Positions 1 to 10,910 are shown, numbered from the stretch's first letter. The stretch is 49,221 nucleotides of DNA from CAMCHP01 sp036835325 (GCA_036835325.1 DAITMF010000025.1:1-49221), one strand, 5' to 3'. Notes: generated from the sequence alone by a model not told the origin. Made by a program: numbers and translations.

Positions 1-336
1 ATGCGCGTCTTCCAGGAAGAAATCTTCGGTCCGGTAACCTCAGTAACCACTTTCAAAACCACCGAAGAGGCCATCGAGATCGCAAACGACACGCTTTACG
101 GCTTGGGTGCCGGTGTTTGGACACGCGACGCCCACGAAGCCTACACCGTGCCGCGCGCCATTCAGGCCGGACGTGTATGGGTAAACTGTTACCATGCATA
201 CCCTGCACATGCACCGTTTGGCGGATACAAGAAATCAGGTTTCGGACGTGAGACGCACCTCATGATGCTCAACCATTACCGTCAGAACAAGAACATGCTG
301 ATTTCTTACGACAAGAACAAGCTGGGCTTTTTTTAA
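1..336 (+). CDS. Aldehyde dehydrogenase, C-terminal part (cut by window start)
   Basis: This is the last 111 residues of an NAD(P)-dependent aldehyde dehydrogenase; the rest, including the catalytic cysteine, lies upstream of the window. The visible part has the EEIFGPV motif, the segment AIQAGRVWVNCYH and the PFGGYKKSGFGRE motif, all standard near the C-terminus of the superfamily. The ending YDKNKLGFF is typical of the acetaldehyde/ExaC-AldB-like branch. The first ATG in the window is an internal methionine, not the start. A terminator follows directly, and then a DUF779 gene, a frequent partner of this branch. The branch assignment is inferred from the tail and the neighbour. Confidence 0.93.
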   Translation: MRVFQEEIFGPVTSVTTFKTTEEAIEIANDTLYGLGAGVWTRDAHEAYTVPRAIQAGRVWVNCYHAYPAHAPFGGYKKSGFGRETHLMMLNHYRQNKNMLISYDKNKLGFF

Positions 337-352
337 CTAAAACCCACCAACG

Positions 353-394
353 GGAGGTCTGGCAGCAGTGAGGGGCAGCCAGACCTCCTTTTTT
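353..394 (+). terminator. Rho-independent terminator after the aldehyde dehydrogenase
   Basis: An 11-bp perfect inverted repeat (353-363 with 378-388, GGAGGTCTGGC/GCCAGACCTCC) is followed by six T residues. It lies 17 bases after the aldehyde dehydrogenase stop and 12 bases before the DUF779 ATG, so it separates the two genes or lets only read-through reach the second. Confidence 0.85.
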
Positions 395-406
395 ATCAAT
401 CTCACT

Positions 407-790
407 ATGGCACACCAACGCATTGATTTCACACCGGCCGCAAAAGAGCTCATTGACCAAATCAAAGTCGACCATGGCGACGTGATGTTTCACCAAAGCG
501 GCGGTTGCTGCGACGGCTCAGCCCCCATGTGTTTTCCCAAAGGGGAGTTTCGCGTGGGCAGCAGCGACGTTATGCTCGGCAGCATCGAAGACAGTGAATT
601 TTACATGTCGGCCGATCAGTTCGAATACTGGCAGCACACCCACCTTACAATCGACGTGACCGAGGGAAGAGGCGCGAGTTTCTCGCTTGAAATCCCTTAC
701 GGTAAACGTTTTGTAGTCCGCAGCCGATTGTTTACCGACACTGAACGGGCTGATCTTGAACCGGTGCACCGAGCAGTGGAGGAGGGGTGA
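407..790 (+). CDS. DUF779 domain protein
   Basis: A 127-residue cytosolic protein of the DUF779 family, which has no firmly known function but is commonly encoded beside acetaldehyde-type aldehyde dehydrogenases, as here. Conserved features are the cysteine-rich segment SGGCCDGSAPMCF near residues 32-44 and the C-terminal GRGASFSLEIPYGKRF block. I chose the ATG at 407 (MAHQRIDF) because the in-frame GTG at 368 lies inside the loop of the preceding terminator hairpin. A role in aldehyde oxidation, for instance through the cysteines, is only inferred from the neighbour. Confidence 0.85.
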   Translation: MAHQRIDFTPAAKELIDQIKVDHGDVMFHQSGGCCDGSAPMCFPKGEFRVGSSDVMLGSIEDSEFYMSADQFEYWQHTHLTIDVTEGRGASFSLEIPYGKRFVVRSRLFTDTERADLEPVHRAVEEG

Positions 791-843
791 GCCCGCTTAA
801 ACAGTTGCGTGATTGTACCGGCACAGCCACTTCGAAAAACCAC

Positions 844-880
844 ACCCAACACTTTTTTGCACGAATAAAAAGTGTTGGGT
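844..880. repeat. 14-bp perfect inverted repeat (strong hairpin)
   Basis: ACCCAACACTTTTT (844-857) is exactly complementary to AAAAAGTGTTGGGT (867-880) across a 9-base loop. No T-tract follows on either strand, so it is not a canonical terminator, though it could stop transcription out of DUF779 or end a short RNA. A GC-rich segment with partial dyad symmetry (about 882-904) follows immediately. Confidence 0.7.
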
Positions 881-950
881 ACTGCGGTGCGCGTCCGCGC
901 AGCGAAAAGAACATTGGTAACACGTCCTGCTTGAAAAGCCCAAAAAAAAG

Positions 951-986
951 AATCCCAATAATCCCCACAATCTCTACAATCGTTGG
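951..986. repeat. Degenerate tandem 9-base repeat, four units
   Basis: Four consecutive 9-base units all start with AATC: AATCCCAAT, AATCCCCAC, AATCTCTAC and AATCGTTGG. They lie between the inverted repeat at 844-880 and the moaD promoter. The function is unknown. Confidence 0.5.
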
Positions 987-1016
987 CGCAGCGACTCAAA
1001 AAAGCGACGGTTTATC

Positions 1017-1024
1017 TACCTTCG
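1017..1024 (+). promoter_or_regulatory. -7 box of the moaD promoter
   Basis: TACCTTCG matches the Bacteroidota -7 consensus TAnnTTTG at all but one position and ends four bases before the moaD ATG at 1029. No TTG is seen at the usual -33 distance. The position predicts a leaderless or nearly leaderless mRNA. Confidence 0.5.
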
Positions 1025-1028
1025 CCGC

Positions 1029-1277
1029 ATGGCAAACACCCTCAACATCCTCTGCTTTGGTCCGGCACGAGAATCCACCGGCCAAGCCAAACTTAGCTTC
1101 ACAACCGCGCTGCCCTGCACCGTTGACCAACTGCGCGATCGGCTCCTCCATGACTTCCCCAAACTCGGTAGCCGCGAGCACGTGCGCATCGCGGTTGATC
1201 AGGAGTATGCCAACGATGACCGCATCATCAACGGAAATGAAGAAATTGCCATCATCTTGCCGGTCAGCGGTGGTTAA
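1029..1277 (+). CDS. moaD: Molybdopterin synthase sulfur-carrier subunit MoaD
   Basis: An 82-residue ubiquitin-like protein ending in the required Gly-Gly (LPVSGG). The C-terminal glycine is thiocarboxylated and delivers sulfur to precursor Z in molybdenum cofactor synthesis. The FGPARESTG segment near residue 11 and the hydrophobic IIL before SGG fit MoaD. The gene starts a moaD-moaE pair with a 9-base gap. The product would serve the SorA-type molybdoenzyme encoded at 42220-43515. Other molybdenum cofactor genes (moaA, moaC, moeA) are not in the window. Confidence 0.92.
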   Translation: MANTLNILCFGPARESTGQAKLSFTTALPCTVDQLRDRLLHDFPKLGSREHVRIAVDQEYANDDRIINGNEEIAIILPVSGG

Positions 1278-1286
1278 TCGCACAGT

Positions 1287-1700
1287 ATGGACGTTGCACT
1301 CACTCACCTTCCCATCAATCCCGAGAAATGCCGCCAAGCGGTGAAGGCCGACGCCGCCGGGGCTCACGTGGTCTTCACCGGCGCAGTGCGCAACCACAGC
1401 AAAGGAAGCAAAGTCACCCACTTGATCTACGAGGCCTACGAACCCATGGCGGTTAAGCAAATGCAAGCCATGGCCGATGAAGCCAAAACCCGCTGGCCGA
1501 TCTACAAGGTGTACGTGCACCATCGGGTAGGAGAGCTGCACATCGGCGATGTGGCCGTCGTTGTCGCCGTTAGCGCTTCGCACCGCGCCGAAGCCTTCGC
1601 CGCCTGCGCGTGGATCATCGATGAACTCAAACGCGAGGTGCCCATCTGGAAACGTGAGTTTACCGCTGACGGCGCCGAGTGGATCTCCGACCGTCCATAA
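1287..1700 (+). CDS. moaE: Molybdopterin synthase catalytic subunit MoaE
   Basis: A 137-residue MoaE protein, the catalytic partner of MoaD that inserts two sulfurs into precursor Z. Family signatures are FTGAVRNHSKG near residue 30, YEAYEPMA around 49, HHRVGELHIGD around 75 and the C-terminal VPIWKREF segment carrying the conserved active-site lysine. It lies directly behind moaD and 10 bases ahead of the CLC transporter, so the three genes are probably one transcript. Confidence 0.94.
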   Translation: MDVALTHLPINPEKCRQAVKADAAGAHVVFTGAVRNHSKGSKVTHLIYEAYEPMAVKQMQAMADEAKTRWPIYKVYVHHRVGELHIGDVAVVVAVSASHRAEAFAACAWIIDELKREVPIWKREFTADGAEWISDRP

Positions 1701-1710
1701 CGCGCCGCGA

Positions 1711-2955
1711 ATGTCCAAGAACACTTCCAACGCGCTAACCTACACGGCCAAAGAAACCGTACGGTACACGCTGTGGGCCATCCCCGTTGGCGGCATCGTC
1801 GGACTTTCATCAGCCTTTTTTCTTTGGTTGCTCGATGCAGCCACCGCAACACGCGAAGCGAATCCGCTCATTTTAACGGCGCTGCCACTTGCCGGCTTCA
1901 TCATCGCTTCCGTTTACACGCGCTACGGAAAGCTCGAGCAAGCCGGAAATGACCGCGTCATCGCAGAATTTACCACGCCAAACCAACCGCTGCGGCTGCG
2001 CATGGCGCCAATGGTGCTCTTCGCAACGGTGCTGACGCATTTGGTGGGCGGCTCCGCCGGACGAGAAGGCACGGCCGTGCAAATGGGCGCGTCGTTGGCC
2101 GATCAATTCGCTCGACGCGCCCGTCTGAAACTGCCCAACCGAAAACTACTGCTCCAAATGGGGGTTGCTGCCGGATTTGGCGCAGTATTCGGAACGCCCA
2201 TTGCAGGTGCCATCTTCGCGCTTGAGGTGCTTTCAGATAAACGGGTGCACTGGCGCGGACTCCTCCCGGCGTTCGCCGCAGGGGCCATCGGTCATTTCGC
2301 CTGCATCGGTGTCGGCATCTTGCATACCGAATTTACCGTGGTCAACTACCCCAAACTTAGCCTCGAAACCGTCGGCTGGTTGCTCGTGGCTGCACTTGCG
2401 TTTGGTTTCGCTGCGCGGATGTACAACGTGCTCTTGCCCAACCTGTCAAGCCGTTTTACAAACTGGGTACCCAATCCACGGTGGCGCGCCGCCGCTGGAG
2501 GTGTACTCCTCGCGGTTGTGTTTCTGAGCTTGGATGCATCACACTACATGGGGCTCGGCGTGCCGGTGATTGAAGATGCCTTCGTGAATGTCCGGCCGTG
2601 GCACGATTTCATCGCCAAGCTCGTCTTAACAGCCTTTACACTTGCCGTTGGCTTCAAAGGAGGGGAGGTGACGCCGCTCTTTTTCATTGGCGCAACGCTT
2701 GGCAGCGCGCTGTCGACCGTGATTCCACTTCCGCTTGATTTTCTTGCCGCGATTGGCTTCGTCGCTGTTTTCGCCGGTGCCACCAATGCACCGTTGGCAT
2801 GCACAGCCATGGCGCTTGAGTTGTTTGGCTTCCGCGGTGCCGGCTTCTATTTCGTAGCCACTGTCGTTGCTTTCGCTGCAGTTGGCAAAACAGGCATCTA
2901 CAAAACACCTGAAGGCCGTTTCATCAATCCGCTGCTTGGTTGGATGAAACGCTAA
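1711..2955 (+). CDS. CLC-family anion transporter, CLC-F (fluoride/proton antiporter)-like
   Basis: A 414-residue polytopic membrane protein of the CLC family. Instead of the chloride-type motifs GSGIP, GxEGP and GxFxP it carries GREGTAVQMG and KGGEVTPLFFIGATLG. The GREGT glutamate corresponds to the gating glutamate, and the E of GGEVTP matches the extra conserved glutamate known for the fluoride-exporting CLC-F branch. There is no C-terminal CBS domain. The likely role is fluoride export driven by proton exchange, though chloride transport is not excluded. I chose the ATG at 1711, ten bases after moaE; the open frame extends farther upstream over moaE but that part is not transporter-like. 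No fluoride riboswitch is recognisable upstream. Confidence 0.85.
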   Translation: MSKNTSNALTYTAKETVRYTLWAIPVGGIVGLSSAFFLWLLDAATATREANPLILTALPLAGFIIASVYTRYGKLEQAGNDRVIAEFTTPNQPLRLRMAPMVLFATVLTHLVGGSAGREGTAVQMGASLADQFARRARLKLPNRKLLLQMGVAAGFGAVFGTPIAGAIFALEVLSDKRVHWRGLLPAFAAGAIGHFACIGVGILHTEFTVVNYPKLSLETVGWLLVAALAFGFAARMYNVLLPNLSSRFTNWVPNPRWRAAAGGVLLAVVFLSLDASHYMGLGVPVIEDAFVNVRPWHDFIAKLVLTAFTLAVGFKGGEVTPLFFIGATLGSALSTVIPLPLDFLAAIGFVAVFAGATNAPLACTAMALELFGFRGAGFYFVATVVAFAAVGKTGIYKTPEGRFINPLLGWMKR

Positions 2956-2999
2956 TGCCACTGCCGCATTTCGTACTTTCGTGTGAAAGAAACCCTTCC

Positions 3000-5900
3000 A
3001 TGCAACGCTTTCTGACGCTTATTGCTGTGCTTTCTTTTTTTTGGGGAGGATGTGGGAGTGAGTCCGACGGTACACATCCATCCCCAAAAACAAAAAAGTT
3101 TACCGCCCTACCTGCCGAACAAACGGGAATCGATTTTCAAAATCCCATCGCTGAAAACGATTCGATCAACATCATTCGCTACGACTACCTCTACAATGGT
3201 GGCGGAGTCGCCGCGGCCGATGTCAACAACGACGGATGGATTGACCTCTACTTCACCGGAAACCAAGCCGATGATAAGCTCTACCTCAACAACGGCGACA
3301 TGACCTTTACCGATGTCTCCGAAAAATGGGGCATTGCGAATTACCCGGGCTGGAGCTCCGGCGCCGTCTTTGCCGATGTTAATAACGACGGCTTTCTCGA
3401 CCTCTACGTCTGCCGAACAGGTCCGCACACCACTCCTGAAACCCGCACCAACCGGCTCTTCATCAACCAGAAAGGCGCCGGTTTCACCGAAATGGGCGAG
3501 GAGTACGGCCTCAACTACACCGGCCATTCAACCCAAGCGGCTTTCTTCGACGCCGACGGTGACGGCGACCTCGATGTGTACCTGATGACCCATCCCGATC
3601 AGTTTAGAAACCGCTTGAACCTGTCAGAATTGCAGAAACTCATTGCCGAAGGTCTCCTGGAAAGCGACCGATTCTACCGCAACGATGGCGGTCGATTCAC
3701 CGACGTCTCCCAAGCAGTCGGCATTGGCGATTTCGCCTTTGGCTTGGGCCTGGTCGTCGACGATTTCAACAACGATGGCCACCTCGATATTTATGTATCA
3801 AACGACTTCGATGAAGGCGATTTGCTCTACCTCAACGATGGCACCGGCAAGTTTACCAACGCCGTAACACGACTTTTCAAACATACCGCCAACTACGGCA
3901 TGGGCTGCGACGCGGCCGACATCAACAACGACGGCTTCGTTGACCTCGTGCAAGCCGACATGGCCTTCGAAACCCACGAACGCGCCAAACGCAACATGGC
4001 GTCGATGAATCCTGAACGCTTTGACCTGCGCGTGCAGCTCGGCTGGCACTACCAATACATGGGCAATATGCTGCAAGTCAACAACGGCGATGGAACATTC
4101 AGCGAAATCGCGCAAGCGGCAGGCGTGCACAAAACCGACTGGTCATGGGCAACCCTCTTCGCCGATTTCGACCTCGACGGCTACCAAGACCTGTTCATTA
4201 CCAACGGCTACAAACGCGACACGAAAGACAACGACCTTCGGCAGAAAGTCGCAGACCTTACGGCCAATGGCAACGCACCAACCGTTGACGAAATCCTTAA
4301 CCTCATTCCATCCACTGCTTTGCGCAACTACATCTTTCGCAACACCGACGGATTGCAGTTTACACGCGTCAACGACGACTGGGGCCTCACCGAAGCCATC
4401 AACAGCAACGGCGCAGTGTACGCTGACCTCGATAACGATGGCGACCTTGACCTTGTGATCAACAACCTCGATGCGGTGGCCTCGGTTTACCGCAATGACG
4501 TGGTCGATGCATCCACAAACCGTTTCACGGTTGACCTTCACCCGCGTCACTTCTCTAACCGAAACACCATCGGTTGCTTGGTTGAACTCAAGGTAGGGGA
4601 GACCGTTCAGCAACGCCGTCTTCAACCTGTGCGTGGCTACCTCGGCAGCACGGCATACCGACTTCACTTTGGTTTGGGCGATTCAGAATCCATCGATGAA
4701 GTGCTTCTCACATGGCCCGACGGAAAACAAGAGCGATACGCCAACCTAAAACCAAACTCGCTTTGGGTGCCGAATCCTGCGGAAGCTACCCAACCTGGGG
4801 TGAAAACTCCCATCGATCGGCTTTTTGCGAACGAGACAGTGAACGCGGGCATTCTCTTTAGACACAAAGAGAACGCCTACAATGATTTTGAGACCGAAAT
4901 CCTTTTGCCACATAGAATGTCAGAATGGGGCCCCGGCATCGTCGCTGCTGATTTTAACGGCGATGGCCTCGATGACCTCTGGCACGGCGGCGGAGCCGGT
5001 CAACCCGGCGCACTCTTCATCCAGCAACCCGATGGCCGCTTCACCCAATCCGATCAACCGGCGCTGAACAGACATTCGGGTTTCGAAGACGTTGATGGCG
5101 TGGCTTTCGATGCCAACGGCGACGGATTTACCGACCTCTTCGTGGTTTCCGGCGATGCGTCAGCAGGAGAGGGGGGAATGGTCCTCCGCGACCGCCTCTA
5201 CCTCAACGACGGCAAGGGCCGTCTTTACGACCAAACCGGCCGACTGCCTGATTTAAGAAGCGCAGGAGGCTGTATCGCTGTGGCCGATGTCAACGGTGAC
5301 GGCCGTCCCGATGTCTTTGTAGGCGGCCGCAACCGTCCGGGCAAGTACCCTTTGGCGCCCATGTCGCACCTGCTCATCAATACAGGAGAGGTGTTCGTTG
5401 ACGGCAGTGCTGAATGGTTTGGTAATGATTTCCTTGCGGGGATGGTGACTGCATCGGTGTTTCATGATTTTAACACAGATGGGCGACCTGACCTGCTTCT
5501 GACCGGAGAGTGGATGGCTCCCGCCATTCGCTTGAACACAGGAACAGGTTTTGCGCCGCCGGTCGAAATCGCACCAAATCAAGAGGGGTGGTGGTTTAGC
5601 TTGGCCGTGGCCGACCTCAACAACGACGGCATCGACGACATCATTGCCGGCAATTTGGGCGAAAACAACAAGTTCAATCCATCACCTGATGTGCCGTTAA
5701 TGTGCTTCGCCAACGACTTCGACGGCAATGGCACTTTAGACATCGTACTTTCCAAAAAAGGTCTTCCGGTACGCGGTCGCGAGTGCAGCTCAGCACAGAT
5801 GCCGTTTGTGGCCGAGAATTTCCCGAGTTACGAAGCCTTTGCCACCAGCAGTACAGAAGAAATCTACGGCAGCGGAGCATTGAACAGTTCGATACAGCTA

Positions 5901-6281
5901 AAGGCCGTTAACTTCTCCACAACAGTGTTTTATGGAACGAAAGAAGGTCGATACAACGCGGTTGCCTTGCCATTTGAAGCCCAGTGGGCACCGGTGCGCA
6001 GTAGTGTGGTGGCTGACCTAAACAACGACGGTCGGCTTGACCTGATACTGTCAGGCAATTTCTTCGGCACTGAAGTTGAAACCACCCGGTACGACGCAGG
6101 TAACGGGTGCGTTTTGCTGAACCAAGGCGATGGGAAATTCAAAGCATTGCTTCCACACCAAAGCGGATTATCGCTGCCGTATGATATGCGCAAATCGGCG
6201 GTGGTGAAAGGTCCGGGTACAAAAAAACGACTGATTAGCTCGGCCAACCAGTCGTTCCCTGTTGTTCACAGAATGCCTTAA
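3000..6281 (+). CDS. Large FG-GAP/VCBS-repeat lipoprotein with ASPIC/UnbV domain (CRTAC1-like)
   Basis: A 1093-residue exported protein. The N-terminus is a signal peptide ending in WGGC, probably a lipobox. At least 14 calcium-binding motifs of the type DxNxDGxxD follow, for example DVNNDGWIDLY, DADGDGDLDVY and DFNGDGLDDLW. Seven lie before and seven after an ASPIC/UnbV domain at about residues 515-590 (RLQPVRGYLGSTAYRLHFGL, then VLLTWPDGKQE). This suggests two FG-GAP beta-propellers joined by the ASPIC module. Such proteins are cell-surface or extracellular in Bacteroidota and often linked to glycan or SusCD systems, but no SusCD pair is present here. Start 3000 is chosen over an upstream ATG because it gives the signal peptide. 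The stop overlaps the convergent downstream gene by two or three bases. The substrate is unknown. Confidence 0.88.
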   Translation: MQRFLTLIAVLSFFWGGCGSESDGTHPSPKTKKFTALPAEQTGIDFQNPIAENDSINIIRYDYLYNGGGVAAADVNNDGWIDLYFTGNQADDKLYLNNGDMTFTDVSEKWGIANYPGWSSGAVFADVNNDGFLDLYVCRTGPHTTPETRTNRLFINQKGAGFTEMGEEYGLNYTGHSTQAAFFDADGDGDLDVYLMTHPDQFRNRLNLSELQKLIAEGLLESDRFYRNDGGRFTDVSQAVGIGDFAFGLGLVVDDFNNDGHLDIYVSNDFDEGDLLYLNDGTGKFTNAVTRLFKHTANYGMGCDAADINNDGFVDLVQADMAFETHERAKRNMASMNPERFDLRVQLGWHYQYMGNMLQVNNGDGTFSEIAQAAGVHKTDWSWATLFADFDLDGYQDLFITNGYKRDTKDNDLRQKVADLTANGNAPTVDEILNLIPSTALRNYIFRNTDGLQFTRVNDDWGLTEAINSNGAVYADLDNDGDLDLVINNLDAVASVYRNDVVDASTNRFTVDLHPRHFSNRNTIGCLVELKVGETVQQRRLQPVRGYLGSTAYRLHFGLGDSESIDEVLLTWPDGKQERYANLKPNSLWVPNPAEATQPGVKTPIDRLFANETVNAGILFRHKENAYNDFETEILLPHRMSEWGPGIVAADFNGDGLDDLWHGGGAGQPGALFIQQPDGRFTQSDQPALNRHSGFEDVDGVAFDANGDGFTDLFVVSGDASAGEGGMVLRDRLYLNDGKGRLYDQTGRLPDLRSAGGCIAVADVNGDGRPDVFVGGRNRPGKYPLAPMSHLLINTGEVFVDGSAEWFGNDFLAGMVTASVFHDFNTDGRPDLLLTGEWMAPAIRLNTGTGFAPPVEIAPNQEGWWFSLAVADLNNDGIDDIIAGNLGENNKFNPSPDVPLMCFANDFDGNGTLDIVLSKKGLPVRGRECSSAQMPFVAENFPSYEAFATSSTEEIYGSGALNSSIQLKAVNFSTTVFYGTKEGRYNAVALPFEAQWAPVRSSVVADLNNDGRLDLILSGNFFGTEVETTRYDAGNGCVLLNQGDGKFKALLPHQSGLSLPYDMRKSAVVKGPGTKKRLISSANQSFPVVHRMP

Positions 6282-6889
6282 GGCTGTTGCATTTGGAGCT
6301 CGTTCTTGATGCAAAGGCAGTTCGCGATACCACGTTTGTCATAGGTTTGAAGGTAGGCAACCTTTCTGCTGGAATCAAAACGCAGCGCATAGGCCTTGTT
6401 GTTGTCTCCAACGGTTGACGTCCAGTAGTATCCGAATTCCCCGGCGCCTTTGTTGATTGGCGAACCAATTCCATCGGGATTGGCGACATACATTCCGAAA
6501 AGATTGAAGCGGGTAGTGTCGCTCTCATACAAACCGACGAACGCTTCTGCCGCGTTGTCAGCGCCTTCGTCATCGCTGTCAGGGAACTGATCAAGCATGT
6601 TGCGGAAATCGGCACGTGTAGGCAAGCGCCATCCTTCGGGACATGCATTCATGGCGTCGTTCCAGTTGTACATTGCCATTTCGACTCCGTTGGCTGAATG
6701 TTTCACGGTAGCTGATTCAAGGTGATTCAAATCACTGGCAAACCACACACGGCCACCGGCGTCGGTAGTGAGCGTATAGGCTTTTTGGTCTCGTGAATCT
6801 TTGAACGTGTTTGAATCGTCAACTTTTGATTCTGATACGCCGCATCCAGCGATTGCGAATACCGCACTGAAAAGTGTAAACCGTAGCAT
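6278..6889 (-). CDS. FISUMP-domain lipoprotein
   Basis: A 203-residue lipoprotein with signal peptide MLRFTLFSAVFAIAGC and cysteine at position 16. The mature part matches the Fibrobacter succinogenes major paralogous domain (FISUMP): GRVWFASDLNH, WNDAMNACPEGWRLPTRADF, EFGYYWTST and a C-terminal CLCIKN. These domains occur on the outer surface of many Bacteroidota; the molecular role is unknown. An upstream in-frame start at 6916 exists, but the ATG at 6889 gives the better signal peptide and lies behind a weak -7-like CAATATTA (reverse of TAATATTG) at 6914-6921. It is convergent with the FG-GAP gene, with overlapping stops and no terminator between them. Confidence 0.82.
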   Translation of the reverse strand: MLRFTLFSAVFAIAGCGVSESKVDDSNTFKDSRDQKAYTLTTDAGGRVWFASDLNHLESATVKHSANGVEMAMYNWNDAMNACPEGWRLPTRADFRNMLDQFPDSDDEGADNAAEAFVGLYESDTTRFNLFGMYVANPDGIGSPINKGAGEFGYYWTSTVGDNNKAYALRFDSSRKVAYLQTYDKRGIANCLCIKNELQMQQP

Positions 6890-7017
6890 TTTGGTTTGTT
6901 TAATTTGGTGGCGCAATATTAGACATTCTGTGATTGCACTCCGCAGACTTCAGAAATTCGTAATATTGAACTATAATTAATATTATGTAAAGTTAAATAA
7001 TTGAACTATTCGGACAT

Positions 7018-7049
7018 AAAAAAAGTCCGACCCTTTCGAGTCGGACTTT
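7018..7049 (-). terminator. Terminator of the TPR gene
   Basis: AAAGTCCGAC (7022-7031) pairs with GTCGGACTTT (7040-7049). On the minus strand the stem is followed by a run of seven T (7024-7018). It lies 19 bases after the TPR gene stop. Confidence 0.85.
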
Positions 7050-7068
7050 CATACCCTTCTGTAGATGA

Positions 7069-8214
7069 TTATTTCGCTTCAAGCGCTTTGAGCTTATCGC
7101 TCATCTCCATCAGCTTCTCGTCTTCTCCTGATCGCGCGTAAATATCGCGCAGCGAACGAATCGTGCTGATGTCGTCAGGCTTGAGCGTGTGTGCCTTCTC
7201 AAACAATGGTTTGGCTTTCAAGAACCACTGCTTGGCTTCTTCCATGAGGCCTTCGTACAATTTCTGCTGCTTTGGTGGTACTTCGTTGGCGGCATTTACC
7301 TTTTCAGCACCGTTGTTAAAGAACATCGCTCCGAGGTTGTAGAGTGCATCATAAAAATCAGGTTTGATTTCGAGGGCGCGCTCGTACGCTTTCTGAGCCT
7401 CTTCTTGGCGACTGAGGTTGTCAAGAACAGAGCCTTTACTGAAGACCAAAACCTCGTTTGAACCGTCTTCTTCGATGGCAATGTCTAAGTTGGTTAGTGC
7501 TTCTTCCAAGCGGTTTTCACGCAGGTAGATGTTCAACTCTTCGAGGATGAGGCCTTTGTTCCGTGGGTACTTTTCACGTGCAGCTTTTGCCATCGCCAGC
7601 GCATCTCCGGTGCGGTCAGCGTTGCTCAACAAGTTCACCATGATCACGTAGATATCTGGCACTTGGTAATTCAACTCTGCTGCTGCAGTGTACTTCTCGA
7701 TGGCTTTATCAAGGTCGCCGGCCTTTTCAAAGCACAGGCCCGAGTTGTAAACAGCATACACGAAGGTTGAGTCAAATGCCGTTTCGCTCACCGTATTGCT
7801 GAACTCAAAATCTTTGGCCGCCTGGGCAAAATTGTTGTTGTTGTAGTTCTTGATGCCGTTGTTCATTGATAAGTTCAACGCGAACAGCAAACCACCCTTA
7901 TTTTCAGCGGCATACGCTCCTTTGGGGTCAAGTTCACGGGCTTTTAAAAACGATTGAAACGCGCGTTCAAGTGCATCAGGGTACATCGGAGCCAGAGTTG
8001 AATCATTGGCGATGTTTGAGTAAATCTGACCCCGGTAGCGCCATGTTTTGTCTTTCGACGTCGCTTTGGGGTTGTTCATGGCTTGTTCAATGTATTCGGC
8101 TGCTTTCGCGTAATCGCCGTTTGCATTGGCGTTGTAGGCCGAAACAACTTCAGCTTGCGCCATCATGGCCATAGGCATTGCACATGCACCGAGGAGGATC
8201 AAAAATTTCTTCAT
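7069..8214 (-). CDS. Exported tetratricopeptide-repeat protein
   Basis: A 381-residue protein with signal peptide MKKFLILLGACAMPMAMMAQ and several TPR-like helical pairs. Clear examples are GDYAKAAEYIEQAMNNP near residue 33, GDLDKAIEKYTAAAELN around 165, NRLEEALTNLDIAIEED and QEEAQKAYERALEIKPDFYD in the middle. TPR arrays act as protein-protein scaffolds; the partner is unknown. It is transcribed alone from a good promoter (8240-8270) and ends at a terminator. It lies downstream of gyrA, which has its own terminator, so it is not an operon partner of gyrA. Confidence 0.82.
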   Translation of the reverse strand: MKKFLILLGACAMPMAMMAQAEVVSAYNANANGDYAKAAEYIEQAMNNPKATSKDKTWRYRGQIYSNIANDSTLAPMYPDALERAFQSFLKARELDPKGAYAAENKGGLLFALNLSMNNGIKNYNNNNFAQAAKDFEFSNTVSETAFDSTFVYAVYNSGLCFEKAGDLDKAIEKYTAAAELNYQVPDIYVIMVNLLSNADRTGDALAMAKAAREKYPRNKGLILEELNIYLRENRLEEALTNLDIAIEEDGSNEVLVFSKGSVLDNLSRQEEAQKAYERALEIKPDFYDALYNLGAMFFNNGAEKVNAANEVPPKQQKLYEGLMEEAKQWFLKAKPLFEKAHTLKPDDISTIRSLRDIYARSGEDEKLMEMSDKLKALEAK

Positions 8215-8239
8215 GCTTTCGCAGGTTGGTTTTCAGGTG

Positions 8240-8270
8240 TAAAAGTAGGAATTCATAACGGAGGTATCAA
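8240..8270 (-). promoter_or_regulatory. Promoter of the TPR gene
   Basis: On the minus strand TTG (8270-8268) is followed after 20 bases by TACTTTTA (8247-8240), one mismatch from TAnnTTTG. The start codon is at 8214, leaving a leader of about 20 bases. Confidence 0.65.
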
Positions 8271-8307
8271 AATTGATGCCAGACAAGCTTCGGAAATAAT
8301 CGCACAT

Positions 8308-8339
8308 GAAAAGAGCAGCCTTGTGGAGCTGCTCTTTTC
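8308..8339 (-). terminator. Terminator of gyrA
   Basis: A 12-bp perfect inverted repeat, GAAAAGAGCAGC (8308-8319) with GCTGCTCTTTTC (8328-8339), lies 20 bases after the gyrA stop. The stem ends in TTTTC on the minus strand, so the T-tract is part of the stem and short. Confidence 0.75.
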
Positions 8340-8359
8340 TCAATGGTTTTTCGCGTTGT

Positions 8360-10867
<2,508 letters not shown>

Positions 10868-10910
10868 AATGTCGTTTTCGGATTTCTAGCACAGAAATTG
10901 ATGTGACGAG

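Noticed and set aside
787..1344. A 185-residue open frame across the DUF779-moaD gap
   Set aside because: It is Ser/Pro/Arg-rich without domain features, crosses the hairpin and overlaps moaD in another frame.
1281..1710. Fluoride riboswitch for the CLC-F-like gene
   Set aside because: The space before the gene is coding sequence of moaE with only ten free bases, and no riboswitch core is seen upstream of moaD either.
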